64,000 nt of DNA from Salvia splendens (Eukaryota > Streptophyta > Magnoliopsida > Lamiales > Lamiaceae). Shown here piece after piece: positions 20,561 to 32,056 of this stretch. The position numbers and the translations under genes are program-made. The stretch lies in the NCBI RefSeq assembly GCF_004379255.2, contig NC_056044.1:5310001-5374000 (forward strand). Reading direction: 5' to 3'. The notes under the pieces are model-generated. The model was not told the origin of the DNA, ran no database searches, and worked only from the letters and a program-made list of their open reading frames with translations. Position 1 is the first letter of the stretch. The number at the start of each line of letters is the position of its first letter.

Positions 20561-22448
20561 TCATACTCCGCCAGTTTCATCTCCGGCTCCCCTCCGGGTT
20601 TCAGCTTCTCCCTCCTTGTCCACCTCGGCTTCAGCCTCAGCCTCCCTACTCCCCCCAGCCTGCTCGGCGCCCCCATAGCCGATCTGCTGCACCTCCTGCT
20701 CGGCCTGCCCGTCGCCGGTCTGCCGATCCGGCTGCTCGGTCTCCTTGCCGGCCTCGTTTTCCTGCTCACCCTCTCCTTGGAAAATTGGAGCGGGTGAAAC
20801 AGGTCCCAAGGAGGCAAAGATGGCCTCCATGTTCTCGTCCCGGTCAGCTCGGCAATTACGGACTCGGTCAGCAGAAAGCAGGACCGAGGAAGACGCGAGC
20901 TCGTCAAGGAGCGGCAGACTCTGGAGACGAGCTGCAATTTCTCGGCCATACAGCGGCAGGACGACTTCGGGTCCCTGCTCAGCATTATCGGTCATCAGTT
21001 TCAGCAGATCACCGACAAAGGCCGAAAATTGATTGCTCAAAAAGAGTTTCTCCGCGAAAGCACGGAGAGCCTCCCCTTGGGCAACCACGGCAGCAGCCTC
21101 CCTCTGTTTCGACTGCTCTCTCTGGATAATGAGCTCGTTTTTTGCCCGCTGTGCCTCATCCTGAGCCGAGATCCTAGCAGCCCTTGCCTTCTCAAAGTCT
21201 GCCCTAGCCTGTTCGGCCTGGTGACGAGCAGCAGTCAACTTCCTCTGCATCTCAGCATAGTCGCTGGACGCTTTAGAGAGTTCAACTGCGACGAGCTTGC
21301 TGAGCATATCGTTCCTCTGAAAATGGAAAAAGGAAAAAGTCAACCGAGGGGCCACAAAAAATACAGAAAAAAAAGCAAGGCCAGAAAATCAAGAAGAGAA
21401 TTCACCTCGGCGAAGTCCGTGGGCCATAAAAAGGGCTCACAGATATGTTCCGAAGGAGGCGCCAAGACCACGTCTTTCTCTGGCGCTCTTGGGGGCTTCT
21501 GAAGCTTCGCCTTCCTATTTGCCGAAGTCGACTCCGGCTTCTTTGGATCCGAAGAGGTCTTTTGCCTCTTCGGATTCTTCTCGGCATCAGACGCCGAGCT
21601 GGTGGTATTCGGCCTCTCCGGTTCCTTAGATTCGGAGGATTTGCGACCGAGCTTGTTTAGCAAGTTCACTGCCAAAAAGCAAGAAAACAAGGTTAGTTTT
21701 CGTCGTCAAGGTAGTAATGCATAAAAAAGAAATCCTCACCCTCAGTCTCGTCGTCCGAAGACGAGGAGTCGAACACGAAGTCGCCCTTGACGAGCTCAGA
21801 CTCCAAGTACTGCGTCCTAATCATAGGAATCTTATTGAGCTCGCCCTCGAGCTCGTTCAACGGTTCTAACCGAGGATGAGGAATTACGGACTTCGGCCCT
21901 CTCCAGGGAAAGCCCGGAGCCGCTGTCCTATTGTAAAAAAAGAAGCGATTTTGCCATTTCGGCCATTTGGTTTTACAAAAGGCTCTAAAGGGCTGTAAAG
22001 GGATCAAGTAAAACCAAGATCCCTTCCTCTTAAACTGGAAGAAATTAAGGATTGCCCTCAGAGACAGATCCTTATCTAGCCTACGCAGTTCGGCAGCAAA
22101 GGCCGATAAGTGCCTCCAAGAATTCGGAGTCACCTGACCTAAAGGGAGTTGGAAAAAATCAAGAAGCTCTACAAAAGGTGGGGGAAGAGGGAAACGAAGC
22201 CCGCATTCTAAGCAGGCTTCGTAAACGGTGGCATAACCCTCCGGCGGCGAGTTAGCCCTATGATCGTCGTCGGGAATCACCACCTTCCCCCCGGGAAGAA
22301 GATATTTTCCGTGTAGGGATATCACAGTGTCCTTACTCAAGATGCTGTGAAAGTATTCTACGGTCTTCTCCCCGGACTCTTTCCGGCTAGAAGATCCCTT
22401 ACCCCCTTTCCTACCGCTACCTGACTCAGAAGAAGAAGAAGAAGACAT
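20561..22448 (-). CDS. Spliced antisense gene of the Gypsy element (putative gypsy-type transposon protein)
   Basis: Three minus-strand exons join in phase: 21740-22448, 21406-21668 and 20561-21316, with GT-AG introns of 71 and 89 bases (GTGAGG...GGCAG and GTGAAT...TTCAG). Total 1728 nt, 575 residues. The N-terminus is a Ser-rich leader, then a domain like the 'putative gypsy type transposon' family (PF04195) with CGLRFPLPPPFVELLDFFQL and LTPN-like PNSWRHLSAFAAELRRL. The middle is charged and Lys/Ser-rich (ASDAEKNPKRQKTSS, nuclear-signal-like); the C-terminal third is an Ala/Glu/Gln-rich coiled coil. Antisense genes of this kind are known in Tat elements; their role is not known. The open phase over both junctions argues for recent selection or a young insertion. 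Confidence 0.75.
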
Positions 22449-22750
22449 GATTCTTACTCTTTGAAAGTCTGAAGAAGTTCTGAAGAAATTCTTGAAGGAG
22501 CGGAAGGAAATTTTGCGCAAAAGAGAGAGAATGCAGAAGAAACAATAGCAAAAGTGTTCCAATGATGGAAAATGGTAATATTTATCAGATTCACAGAGGC
22601 ATTTCAAATCCGTAGCGCCGTTTCAAATCCCCCTTTTTCTGGATTCAACGGCCGGATTTGCTATCGCATTTAATGCAGACACGCGCATGGCACGTCCCCT
22701 GACGTCAGCCTCCCCCTTACACTCATCCAAAATGCCGAAGTGATTCACTT

Positions 22751-22769
22751 CGCTTTTCGGGGGGGGTAG
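22751..22769 (+). promoter_or_regulatory. Polypurine tract
   Basis: TTTTCGGGGGGGGTAG directly precedes the 3' LTR and is the expected position of the plus-strand primer for reverse transcription. Confidence 0.7.
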
Positions 22770-23479
22770 TGATGGGGTACGAACTAAACAACTAAACCCT
22801 AATGGCGAGCCCAATAGCAGTGACGGCCCATTAGCTCAAAACCCAAGAAAGAGTATCAGTTCGGCACAACCAAAGAGTTCAGTTCGGTTCGGCACAACCA
22901 AAGAGTTCGGTCGCAGCCTACAGCTCGGTAAAAGCCAACCAATCAAGCTCTACTCTCAGATCGGCAAAAGAACCAATCAAGCTCTACTCTCAGATCGGCC
23001 AAAGCTGATCGGCAAAGTTCAGCAGTTCGGTCTCAGTATTCGACCGAACAAGGAGATAGTGGACCCATGCAGGACCTCCACGACCTCCACTACACCCACG
23101 ATCTATTTAGTGGTATGAAGCAGTTGTCAACCTGCAAGCCACGATCTTGGATAGTGGACCCATGCAGGACCTCCACGACCTCCACCACACCCACGATATA
23201 TTTAGTGGTATGAAGCAGTTGTCAACCGGGAAGCCACGATCTTGGTTCACATGTATAAATAGAACTTAGATCAGATAGACAAGGGAGCTCTCTAGATATC
23301 GAATCTCATATAGCAAGTCAGTGTTGTAAGCTGTAATCCAGATCAAGCAATACAAATTTGCCCTCCTTTCTTCCCGTGGACGTAGATTTACTTCAGTAAA
23401 TCGAACCACGTAACTTTCTGTGTCGTGATCTATATTTATTACCTGCATTTATTACCATCAAAAATTCGCCCAATCATCA
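22770..23479 (+). repeat. 3' LTR of the Gypsy element
   Basis: 710 bases, same ends and same internal 96-base duplication as the 5' LTR. Two substitutions were found when the copies were compared by eye, about 0.3 percent divergence, which means a recent insertion. Confidence 0.95.
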
Positions 23480-23590
23480 ATATACTTACATATTAGGAAT
23501 GAAAGTGCCCACATTGCTTACATGGCTTGTGAAATTGTGAGCATTCCCGTTAATACAGTTGCTTCAAAAACGAAAGCCACTGGATAGCTG
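23480..23590 (+). pseudogene. hAT transposase remnant, C-terminal dimerisation block
   Basis: Directly after the Gypsy target duplication the + strand reads NESAHIAYMACEIVSIPVNT followed by VASK, like the hAT dimerisation signature (YP.LS.MA.DILSIP.TTVASESAFS). Sequence just left of the insertion (AATTCAATCTTGATATA) supplies the preceding part, so the Gypsy element landed inside this hAT relic. Too short and broken to be functional. Confidence 0.6.
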
Positions 23591-23765
23591 GCATTGGATG
23601 GACAAGTGTCGGAAAGACCACTCTTTCTATACAATTGGTCGAAAGGTGGCATTGGATGGACCAATGTCGGAAAGACCCGTCTTGCTATGCAACTAGTTGA
23701 AAGGAAGATTGAAGCACAAGAAATGGTTCGTTGTGTTGTATGGTGTATGGACATACAACGAAAGC
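23580..23765 (+). pseudogene. NB-ARC-like P-loop fragment, tandemly duplicated
   Basis: The + strand shows IAGIGWTSVGKTTLSIQLVE and, 58 bases later, a second diverged copy reading GIGWTNVGKTRLAMQLVERK. Both look like the kinase-1a (P-loop, GxGGxGKTTL) region of plant NLR disease-resistance proteins. The offset of 58 bases is not a multiple of three, so the copies are in different frames. No other NB-ARC motif (kinase-2, GLPL) is seen. Likely a captured or relic fragment; a chance resemblance cannot be excluded. Confidence 0.35.
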
Positions 23766-23769
23766 CTTA

Positions 23770-24756
23770 TTAAAGCATCATTGTATAAGATAGACCTTTC
23801 GTAATCGTACTCAATTGTCTTGATATGTACAATGTAGTAGAAATATTGGTTATCAGTGTCAGTCTTTTAGTAGTTAATTATTGTATGTTAGTGTTTTTAG
23901 GAGTTACTAAAATATACTAGCATATTAGTACTATATTTTTAAATGAGGTGTAAGTTCATTACTACACAAATGTTCCCATCAAAATATGTATTTTCCGGAG
24001 ACTTGGGATATACATGGATTACTTAAATTAAATTCAATGTAGTTGGTTTTTAAATTAAATGTTGAAAGAAATGTTTCCTATAATTGTTATTGTCAATGAA
24101 CATTCTTCTTTTCCGAGCAGAACTAGCAGCTATATACTCTCACCATGGCTAAAAGGTTTGTAGTAGCTTAATTTGCAATATCACATGTTACTTTATTGCT
24201 TCCTTGACTCGCGAATTTTATTTTATTATATTATTTTATGAACAAACTAAATCAACACATGCCATAACTAGATTTGTGTGAGACTCAAAATGTTACTACA
24301 CACAAATAGACTCTATGTATACTCTAACACTCCCTTCAATAGATAATAAAGTAGATAAGTGAACAGACTATATATAATGTACGAAAGAAAATAAAATAAG
24401 AGAAATTCAAAATGTAGATTTTTGATATGTAGAGAAATGATTCAAAATAATGTAGGACAATCCAAAATAGAATACGACTTAAGTAATGTAGGACGAAATA
24501 TATATGCTTAGCTGTCTATGTGGTTGGTGATTCGATTCATGAGTCTACTACCAACTAAATTGCAATTCATCGTTAACTAAGAAAAACAACTGTTTTTGTT
24601 CTTATTCATAATCAACAAGCACATAAATCATATCAACAAATTTATAGTGTTACATTTTTATTGCCTTCATCAACATAACACATAAAACATACAACTTGGA
24701 TTCTGTAAAATCATAAAGCTATGGCTACAAAATGTGGTTGTATATATACCATGCAG
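23770..24756. other. Intergenic, 3' of the ABC transporter
   Basis: AT-rich spacer that will include the 3' UTR of the minus-strand ABCG gene. No other gene is supported. Confidence 0.5.
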
Positions 24757-27700
24757 CTACTGTGGGAGGGGAGAATTAAGGCCTTCTTGGGAAGACAATG
24801 GAAGATTGTTCCTTTTAGAGGAACGAGATATTGTTCTGAGCAGCGTGGATGGTCGTTTCTTCAGACGGTATGCGATTCTCCTCGCATAGAGTGAATGCAG
24901 ATACGGCCCTGCTCTCTCTTTCAGCTTGAGAATCACAAAGAAGAGGAATCTGTAAACTACGATCAGAGCATACACTGCGCATAGATCCCACCACTTGGAA
25001 TGATCTAATGACAAACCGAACATCTTCGTCAAGACATATTCGCCGGTCAGTTTTGGATCACCAGGGAATAAAGGGTCGAACACGAGCCCCAGCATGTCGT
25101 TCTTGTATCCTCCCTGCAAAATAATAAGGTAGAGTCGAGATTGAAAATTCGATCACTAGTGAGTTGAACGAAGCTGATCACAAACAACCGCAGGGGTTTG
25201 CAGGTGTTTAGTCATTTACTATTTAGGATTGATAATAGCCATTTAAATCACGAATTTTGATCAATCATATAAAGATTGAAACAAAATGTTAAATTACGAA
25301 TTTTTTCGAGTATCTCATTTGTGTATAAAAAAGGTCTTTTGGTAAGAGTAAAACCGACGCCATTTCATAAAAATAAGTATTTTTCTATTTCTTTTTTTAA
25401 TGAAGCAACGTCTTTTTAAGCATCCCAAAAAATAACTTGAATTAATATATTTGATCAAAATTCGTGATTTAAATTATAATTGAGATCAATACTAAATACT
25501 CCCTCTGTCTTGCAAAGTTTGTCACATCCTTCAGAAGTACCTGCAATGACCATGCCCCGTATCCAATGAACGAGACAGGGTAGCGCCAAAAGGGCTTAGG
25601 GAGGTCGGGGAGTAGACGGAAAAAGCCGGCGGTCATCATCATAATACCCTACAAACAATTAAGTAATGATAAGGGAATAGCTGGATGAAAAGAGGCAGAC
25701 AATGAATTTTTTTTCACTTACAAGAACTCCGGCTCCAGCTATGATCCCCATCAAGAAGTTAGGGACTAGTGAAGCCACAATCATCATCACACTCTCTACC
25801 ATAGCAATGCATCCGAACAAATTCAGACAGAAGAAGGCGTAACGCGAAAATTCATACTGGTATTTCACCATAAAAAACGTTATGGTCCCGGTAATAGATG
25901 AGATTGCAACCAAAAACGGCAACGAAGAAAAGAAGTTTGACAATATGAACACGGCCACGCCATAGTAACCATTTAGCCTCTCGCGATAAAACACCTGTTT
26001 GTCAATACACGAACTTTCACTCAATACTAGTTTTACACATAGACTATGCACAATTTTGTGTACATACCTTCATTTCCTCAACAAAGGAAGGAAAACCTCC
26101 TATGGACATGAAAGTCATGTAACCGGTGACAAAGCCAGCACAAGCGCCCCGAGCTAGTATGGCTGTGTAGCTGGTGCCAACGTCGTAGAACAGAGTCCCA
26201 ACACATAAAGCAACAATGGTGTATATGACTATCCGAGACCAGTAATATCCGATGTCACGAGACATGTTCAAGAACGATCTCTTTGTCAACGTTGTTAGTT
26301 GCTTCGACCAGCTAGCTTGGCTTCCTTTTATTGCTTCAGTGTCCAGCCCTCGCTGAAATTCGCGAGCTAGTTTTGTGTCAAGGCCATGTTTCACTTATTA
26401 TTATAAGTATTGTTTATACTTATCTTCGTTTTTTACGACGAAAACTTACGACATGGGAGATTTCTTGCATCCTCAATCTTGCCATTTGTGCATACTCGGA
26501 GTGCTTATAGTTCTCAATGAGAGTTGCTCTTATATCTGCTGTCACCGTATTCAATAGAGGATCTGATTTACTGTCGGTTTCCTGTAAGAAAAGAGGCCTC
26601 AAACACTTGATATAGAAATTCAGTATTGATGTGTTCTGATACAGACTAAATAGGAGAACTCAGCCCAAAAGACTAGTCTGTTAGGAGAGAAAGCTCATTT
26701 AGTCTATATACCTCACACCAGTTAGTTCTCACAATCGATGTGAGAATTGAGTCTGTAACATGTTCTTACACGAAATATCTGTGAGCTAATCAGTGTCGTC
26801 GTGACAATGTCAAAGTCCGAGTTGATGCAGCGCAGGAAATGGTCGGATGGATTCCGCCTACTCGGACATGGAAATCCTGATTCTGCGAAAAACTGAAGAT
26901 CAAATGTAGAAAATTAGATCATAATGTATAAAAGGACTATTAAGTAGCAACGGAGATAAACACGGACGATACCTGTATCGCGGTCTTAGCTTCGCCAAAG
27001 TAAACCGTTTCCCCTCCAGAGAGGAGATAAAGATCATCAAAGAGGGCGAAAACTTCGCTGCTAGGCTGGTGGATGGAGGAGATAATAGTCCTTCCGTCCC
27101 GGGCAAGATTCTTGATGGACTGGATGACAAAGAAGGCGGCTGCGCTGTCAAGGCCACTGGTGGGCTCATCGAGAAACATGAGGCGAGGGCGTGTGAGGAT
27201 CTCGAGAGCAATGCTGACTCTCTTCTTTTCGCCACCACTTACGCCTCTCCTCTGCCAGGTTCCTATCTGGCGATCAGCGCAGTCTTGGAGGCCCATCTCC
27301 ATGATGGTCCCCTCCACGACTTCTCTGATCGCCTCCTTAGTCATGGAGCTCGGGAGCCTCAGATTGGCCGAGTAGCTTAGCGTCTCTCGCACTGTCAGAG
27401 TCCCCAACAACACATCCTCTTGTGTCACATAAGCCTGTTTTTATCCCATTAAAATCAGAGTTAGGGGTGAAAATATAGATTTTTGGGGTGCTCGAGCTCC
27501 CCCTATGCCGACATTGGGCCGTTCTTGAAGTACATACCACAACACCGTAGTCTAGCCTCTGCTTCTTCCCATTCAGACGAATACTTCCGGTCATGACAAT
27601 GTTTCTTGATAATCTACCTGTGTAAATGATATGCAAATCTCATTAAAATTAAACATATTTGGAAAATTCATTATAAATAAAAATCAACTAAATTCAAGAT

Positions 27701-28512
27701 CCTAATTTAAAACCACACCAAAGTTGAGAACATAAATTTAATTGAAATTATACATATAAAAAAGACTAGCCAACCACTTTTGAAGGCATTAATCGATTGA
27801 TTGACTCATTTTCATCCAGTAAGTTCATACAACTAAAATTCATCACTTTTTGATAAAAAGGTTTCTCTTTATTTCATTAAAGAAGTTCATCACGTTAATC
27901 ATCTTCCATCTTTTGTGTCAATTCTTTTCCTAGAGAAAAAATATTATGAACACAAGTATTTTTCATATTCAACAATTCTCTATCACATAATAATACTCAA
28001 GAGAATTTAAATTGAATTAATATCTCAATCATTATTTGATAAATCATCGTTTCTATTTGCTAAATAATCGTCGATCAAATAGGTAACATGTATCTTTTAT
28101 GCTGTGATCAAATGATGACTTAACGTAAGCAAAATATAAAAATTATAGTTGATGCATCATCATCATATCTAAAAGCATCATATAGTACTATAAATTACGA
28201 AAATTCAATCAATAATGACAATAAATACTAACAACTAATCCAATTCCAAATTCATAAAAAAAGAATTAGATGTTGACCTGCCAATGCATCAAGAAGGGTG
28301 GACTTGCCGGAGCCAGAAGGACCCATAATAGCCATGATCCGACCCGGCTCGGCATATCCGCTTAGCCCATGAAGCAACTTCCGGGTCGGACCCTGCCCGA
28401 AATTCGGCAGCACCACCGTCAGATCCTCCCAAACCAAGTATGCTTGCCCGTCATTCCGCGGCATCGCCGTCTCTATGTGGCCGCCGCCGCCGCCGTCTGC
28501 CTCTATTTCCAT
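24757..28512 (-). CDS. ABC transporter G family half-transporter (ABCG12/15-like), nine exons
   Basis: ABCG half-transporters pair up in the plasma membrane and export lipids; the ABCG12 (CER5)/ABCG15 clade is linked to cuticular wax or related surface lipids. Minus-strand exons: 28278-28512, 27538-27617, 26973-27434, 26770-26892, 26450-26581, 26068-26352, 25722-25994, 25541-25648, 24757-25113. All have GT-AG borders and compatible phases, giving 684 residues, the usual family length. Start [11 protein letters not shown]; Walker [10 protein letters not shown] in exon 1; signature [13 protein letters not shown], Walker [13 protein letters not shown] and H-loop SSIHQPS in exon 3; the membrane domain begins near [20 protein letters not shown] and includes [20 protein letters not shown]. 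The C-terminus is basic, ending NSPLPQ. No lesion seen. The exact paralogue is not certain. Confidence 0.92.
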
Positions 28513-29230
28513 TTGTTTGTATACTAAATAATTTAACGGAAAAACTAACCGCTTTTACCAATAAGGAATCTCAATTCTCAATGCATAGCATTTCTATCTT
28601 AGACAAAAATAAAACACACTCACAAGTGCACATATATATGCATGTGCTACTGCATATTAATGCGTCTTAAATGGCGGGGGTTTATAATATTAATTAATTA
28701 TTGTTTGCTATTATTGATTACTTCAACACTACAATTTAAGTTTCTAATTTTATTTTAAAATAACTATGATTAAACTATTGAAATTAATAGTGGTAAATAA
28801 TGAGCCCTAAAAATTATGGAACAAGTGATTGTAATTAAAATGTATAAAATCTAGGAAGCTATAAGATTGTTTTTGTGTGTAAACTTAGAAGGGAAAGGGG
28901 CAGGTGGAGAAATGAATGAATTGGGGACAATCCAAAGTAATTGGTTTGCAGTTGCATTCATGGTTATAGATTATAGTAATTGACATTCATGGTTACAATT
29001 GTCTAATTTAAATCCGTCACAGCTGCACCTGTTAACTAAAGTTATTGGGTGGGTGCCCACGACACGTGAGCTCTTAATTTGTTTGTTTTCTATTCAATAT
29101 AATTTAATATATTAAATTCGCGCTTAAATTCCAAATATGGTTAGTATGTTGGATAATTATTAATAATATAATAGTACATTATTTCATTATTAGGCCCCGA
29201 CAATCCAACTATCAAATTAATAATAACAAC

Positions 29231-29306
<76 letters not shown>

Positions 29307-29357
29307 TACCATTATTACTAACAACATCAATATAATAATAATAGTTAATAATAATGA

Positions 29358-29420
<63 letters not shown>

Positions 29421-29704
29421 TAAGTCTTAGTATTGATCACTATTGAAGGCATTTTCACTTTAGATCTCCCGTTGAGTATAAATTTCTGCAATAATTTAAG
29501 ACAATATTAAATTTTCAAATTAAATATTAACAGATTCAAAATAAAAAAAATTGCTTTGTTGGATATTGCAGAATATATTTTCCTAATCAAGCTCAAAATT
29601 ATGTGTGGATTTTTCATAACTATTCATATCGTCTCTTTTTACAAATTAAATATTAACTCATTTAACGTATAAGTCTGGTAATTGTTTCCAAAACTTTTAA
29701 CACG
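28513..29704. other. Upstream region of the ABC transporter gene
   Basis: Promoter side of the minus-strand ABCG gene. A G-box-like CACGTG occurs near 29062. The trinucleotide repeats are listed separately. No coding region is supported. Confidence 0.45.
29217..29418. repeat. Two long (TAA)n microsatellite tracts
   Basis: Two runs of AAT/TAA units, about 29231-29302 and 29357-29415, are separated by a short imperfect stretch. The Leu-only reading frame on the minus strand is a by-product. Confidence 0.9.
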
Positions 29705-29715
29705 TTCGAAACTTA

Positions 29716-31505
29716 GAGCACCCGCAACGCGTCGCGCGGGTGTCGTATCTCGTCCCTCCGAGACGAGACGGCAGCGAGACACGTTGCAACGTCCCGTCTC
29801 GTCCCGGACTCGCCGAGACGCCCGGCCCACCGAGACGGCTGGCGCGCGCTGGCGCTAGGCGTGACGCCCACTCGCCGGCCTGCGAGTGGGCTTCGTCACG
29901 CTAAAGCAATAAATCATTTTTTTTAAAATTCAAATTTAATAAAAAAAATTTTAAAAATTTAAACGGTAATGTTACCGTTTTCGACCGTTTATTTTTATTT
30001 TTTATTCTTTTTTTACTCTATACATATTCATATTTCATCCTCATTATACACACAAACACACATCTATTCTTCACAAATCATCTCCATTTCCTCTCCAATT
30101 TTCATCTAACCTCTCCAATTTTCATCTCAAAATGTTCGGCGACGGAAACTCTGGCGGCTCCGGCTTGTTTGACATCAACGCGTTTGGCGACTGGTGGGCA
30201 TGTACAATGTCTTGGGTGGTTCCGGTTCCAGTTCGTCGACACCGGCGGGGTACCAACCACCCCATTTTGATGTGGATACATACGCCTGTCCCTCCGCTCC
30301 GAGGTATTCGCAGGGATTATCTCAAATTAGGGAGGATTATCCGGATGAACCCAATCCAGAAGGAGGACGAGGCGGTGGAAGCTACAGGGCATTCGACGCC
30401 GTGGAGGAAGAGGAGGAGGCGGCTAGGAGGAGGAAGATGTAGTCCGTCATCCGTACAGTCGCAAGGATACGATGGCTCTGTACAAGGCCTGGATCAGCGT
30501 CTCGTACGATCCCATTGTCGGGAATCAACAATTCCCGAAAGTGGTCCCGCCACCGCACATTGAATATGCTCCGAAGTCATTTTGACCGAGTCGACAGAGA
30601 GGTCAAAAAATTTTGCGGCATCTGCAAGAATGAAGCGGCTCATTACCAAAGCGGAGCCACAGGAGCCGAAATTCTGAGATCGGCTTTGCGAGTCTATTTC
30701 GACGACAACGGCAAAGAATTCAAACATGTCGATGTTTGGGAGGCCATCAAAGACGTCGAAAGGTTGGCCGACGGTGTCCAGTCCAGCACGGCTCGACCTC
30801 GAAACGTACGAAGCACACGACGGGTGGCCAATACTCGTCTAGTGGGGGCGGTTCAGGCAGCGCCGCACAAGAGGTTGCCTCGCAGGAGGTTGAGAGCACG
30901 ACAGACTATGTCCGTGGGCGCCGTCAGCAGCAAGGGACCAAGGCGGTGAAGGCGGTTAGAGGGAGGAGGGGCCGAGACGAATCAAGCCAGGCGGGTTCCC
31001 AAGGGCCGCCCTCCTCCCTAATGTCCATGTACTTCACCACCACGATGGCGGACACTTCCTAGATGATGCTCGTCCAATATCAAGCCCATCATGTCAGCAT
31101 TGTGTATCTGGCGGGACAACTTGGTATTCCGCCTCCATTCGGTGCACCGCCACCGCCTTCGAGGGATGATTCGCCGGCGGAGTAGTTTTTATAATTTTTA
31201 TAAATTTATTTTTTAAATTATGTCTTTTTTATTTATTTTGCCACGAATTTAATTATGTATTTTTTTAGGATTTTAAGTTGTAATTTTATTTTATTTAATG
31301 AAGTGTGTTTTTATTAATTGAATTTGTTGGAAATAAAAAAAATGAAATTGAATGAATAGTTAAGGGATGAGACGGTTAAGAGATGGAGGGTTGCAGGTGA
31401 TGTCTCTTAGTTAAGAGATGGAGTGAAAAGTACAATGGAACTCATGAATAATTAACCGATGAGACGTTTAAGAGATGGATAAGAGACAGGATTGTGGATC
31501 GCCTC
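29716..31505 (+). mobile_element. Second PIF/Harbinger element with ORF1-like gene, opposite orientation
   Basis: The left end GAGCACCCGCAACGCGTC and the right end (inward GAGGCGATCCACAATCC) resemble the ends of the element at 1777-3638. The GC-rich block with GCCCACTCGCC and GCGAGTGGGC is shared too, but the element lies in the opposite orientation. The flanks are unusual: TTCGAAACTTA at 29705-29715 and its complement TAAGTTTCGAA at 31507-31517, so a clear direct TAA duplication cannot be assigned. The element carries one broken ORF1 gene and no transposase. Confidence 0.7.
30132..31185 (+). pseudogene. Harbinger ORF1-type protein, broken copy
   Basis: It starts MFGDGNSGGSGLFDINAFGD, close to the copy at 2095-3210 (MSGDGNSGGGG...LNAFGDWG), and continues in changing frames: PPHFDVDTYACPSAPRYSQG, YKAWISVSYDPIVGNQQF, then VDREVKKFCGICKNEAAHYQ and VDVWEAIKDVERLADGV, ending DDSPAE with a TAG at 31183-31185. 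At least three frameshifts break it. The SANT-like core, the VDREVK block and the basic tail are all recognisable. The TATA-like CTATACATA near 30017 may be its promoter. Confidence 0.75.
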
Positions 31506-31673
31506 ATAAGTTTCGAATTATATTTTCAGTTCCCATCCCATGTAATCATTATTACAGGAACTGTTACCGAGAAAATATAGTTTGTTGTTGAGACTTAATG
31601 ATGATTTAGACTTCAAATGGCCAGTGGCTGACTTGCTCAATGCAAGGCTATAACAAAGAAGTCGTCGTATATA

Positions 31674-31876
31674 CTCCCTCCATCCCAATAAATATGAAAC
31701 ATTTATTTTTCGACATGAGATTTTATGTAGTGTTATTTTGTGAGTTAATAAAGAGAGAGTAAAGTAAGAGAGAAGAAAAAGTAGAAAGAGTATTATTTCC
31801 ATTTATAAAAACGGGTCATTTTTAATGGGACAAACTAAAAAGGAAAATGTTTCATTTATAATAGGACAGATGGACT
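31674..31876. mobile_element. Stowaway-like MITE
   Basis: Begins CTCCCTCCATCCCAATAAAT after TA and ends near GGACAGATGGACTACTA, an imperfect inverse of the start. The right border is not exact. Confidence 0.5.
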
Positions 31877-32056
31877 ACTACATTTGATATTTATATAAAA
31901 TTAAAATGAAAATTATATGAGTACTTATACTCTCCCCGTCCCATAAAAATATAGACGCTTTCCTTTTCCGTCCGTCTCATAAAAATAGTCGATTTTCATT
32001 TATAGAAATTTCTCTCCAACTAATTTATTTACAACATATACTACTATAGCCTACTA

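Larger units (their letters stand above)
14062..23479 (+). mobile_element. Young Tat-type Ty3/Gypsy LTR retrotransposon
   Basis: A 9.4-kb element with two 710-base LTRs (14062-14771 and 22770-23479) that begin TGATG and end CATCA, flanked by the five-base duplication ATATA (14057-14061 and 23480-23484). By eye I find two substitutions between the LTRs. A primer-binding site starts TGGCGCCGT at 14773 and a G-rich polypurine tract ends just before 22770. Gag, part of RT, RNase H, a second RNase H and integrase follow in the order of the Tat lineage, then a long 3' region with tandem repeats and antisense genes, also known in Tat elements. Protease and the RT N-terminus are missing, so it is defective. 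Confidence 0.95.

Noticed and set aside
26375..26400. Upstream start for ABCG exon 6 including [13 protein letters not shown]
   Set aside because: It gives a stop in the phase required by exon 5. The acceptor CGAATTTCAG at 26353 gives phase zero and the right family length.
29217..29420. Poly-Leu frame on the minus strand
   Set aside because: It is a translation of the (TAA)n microsatellite.
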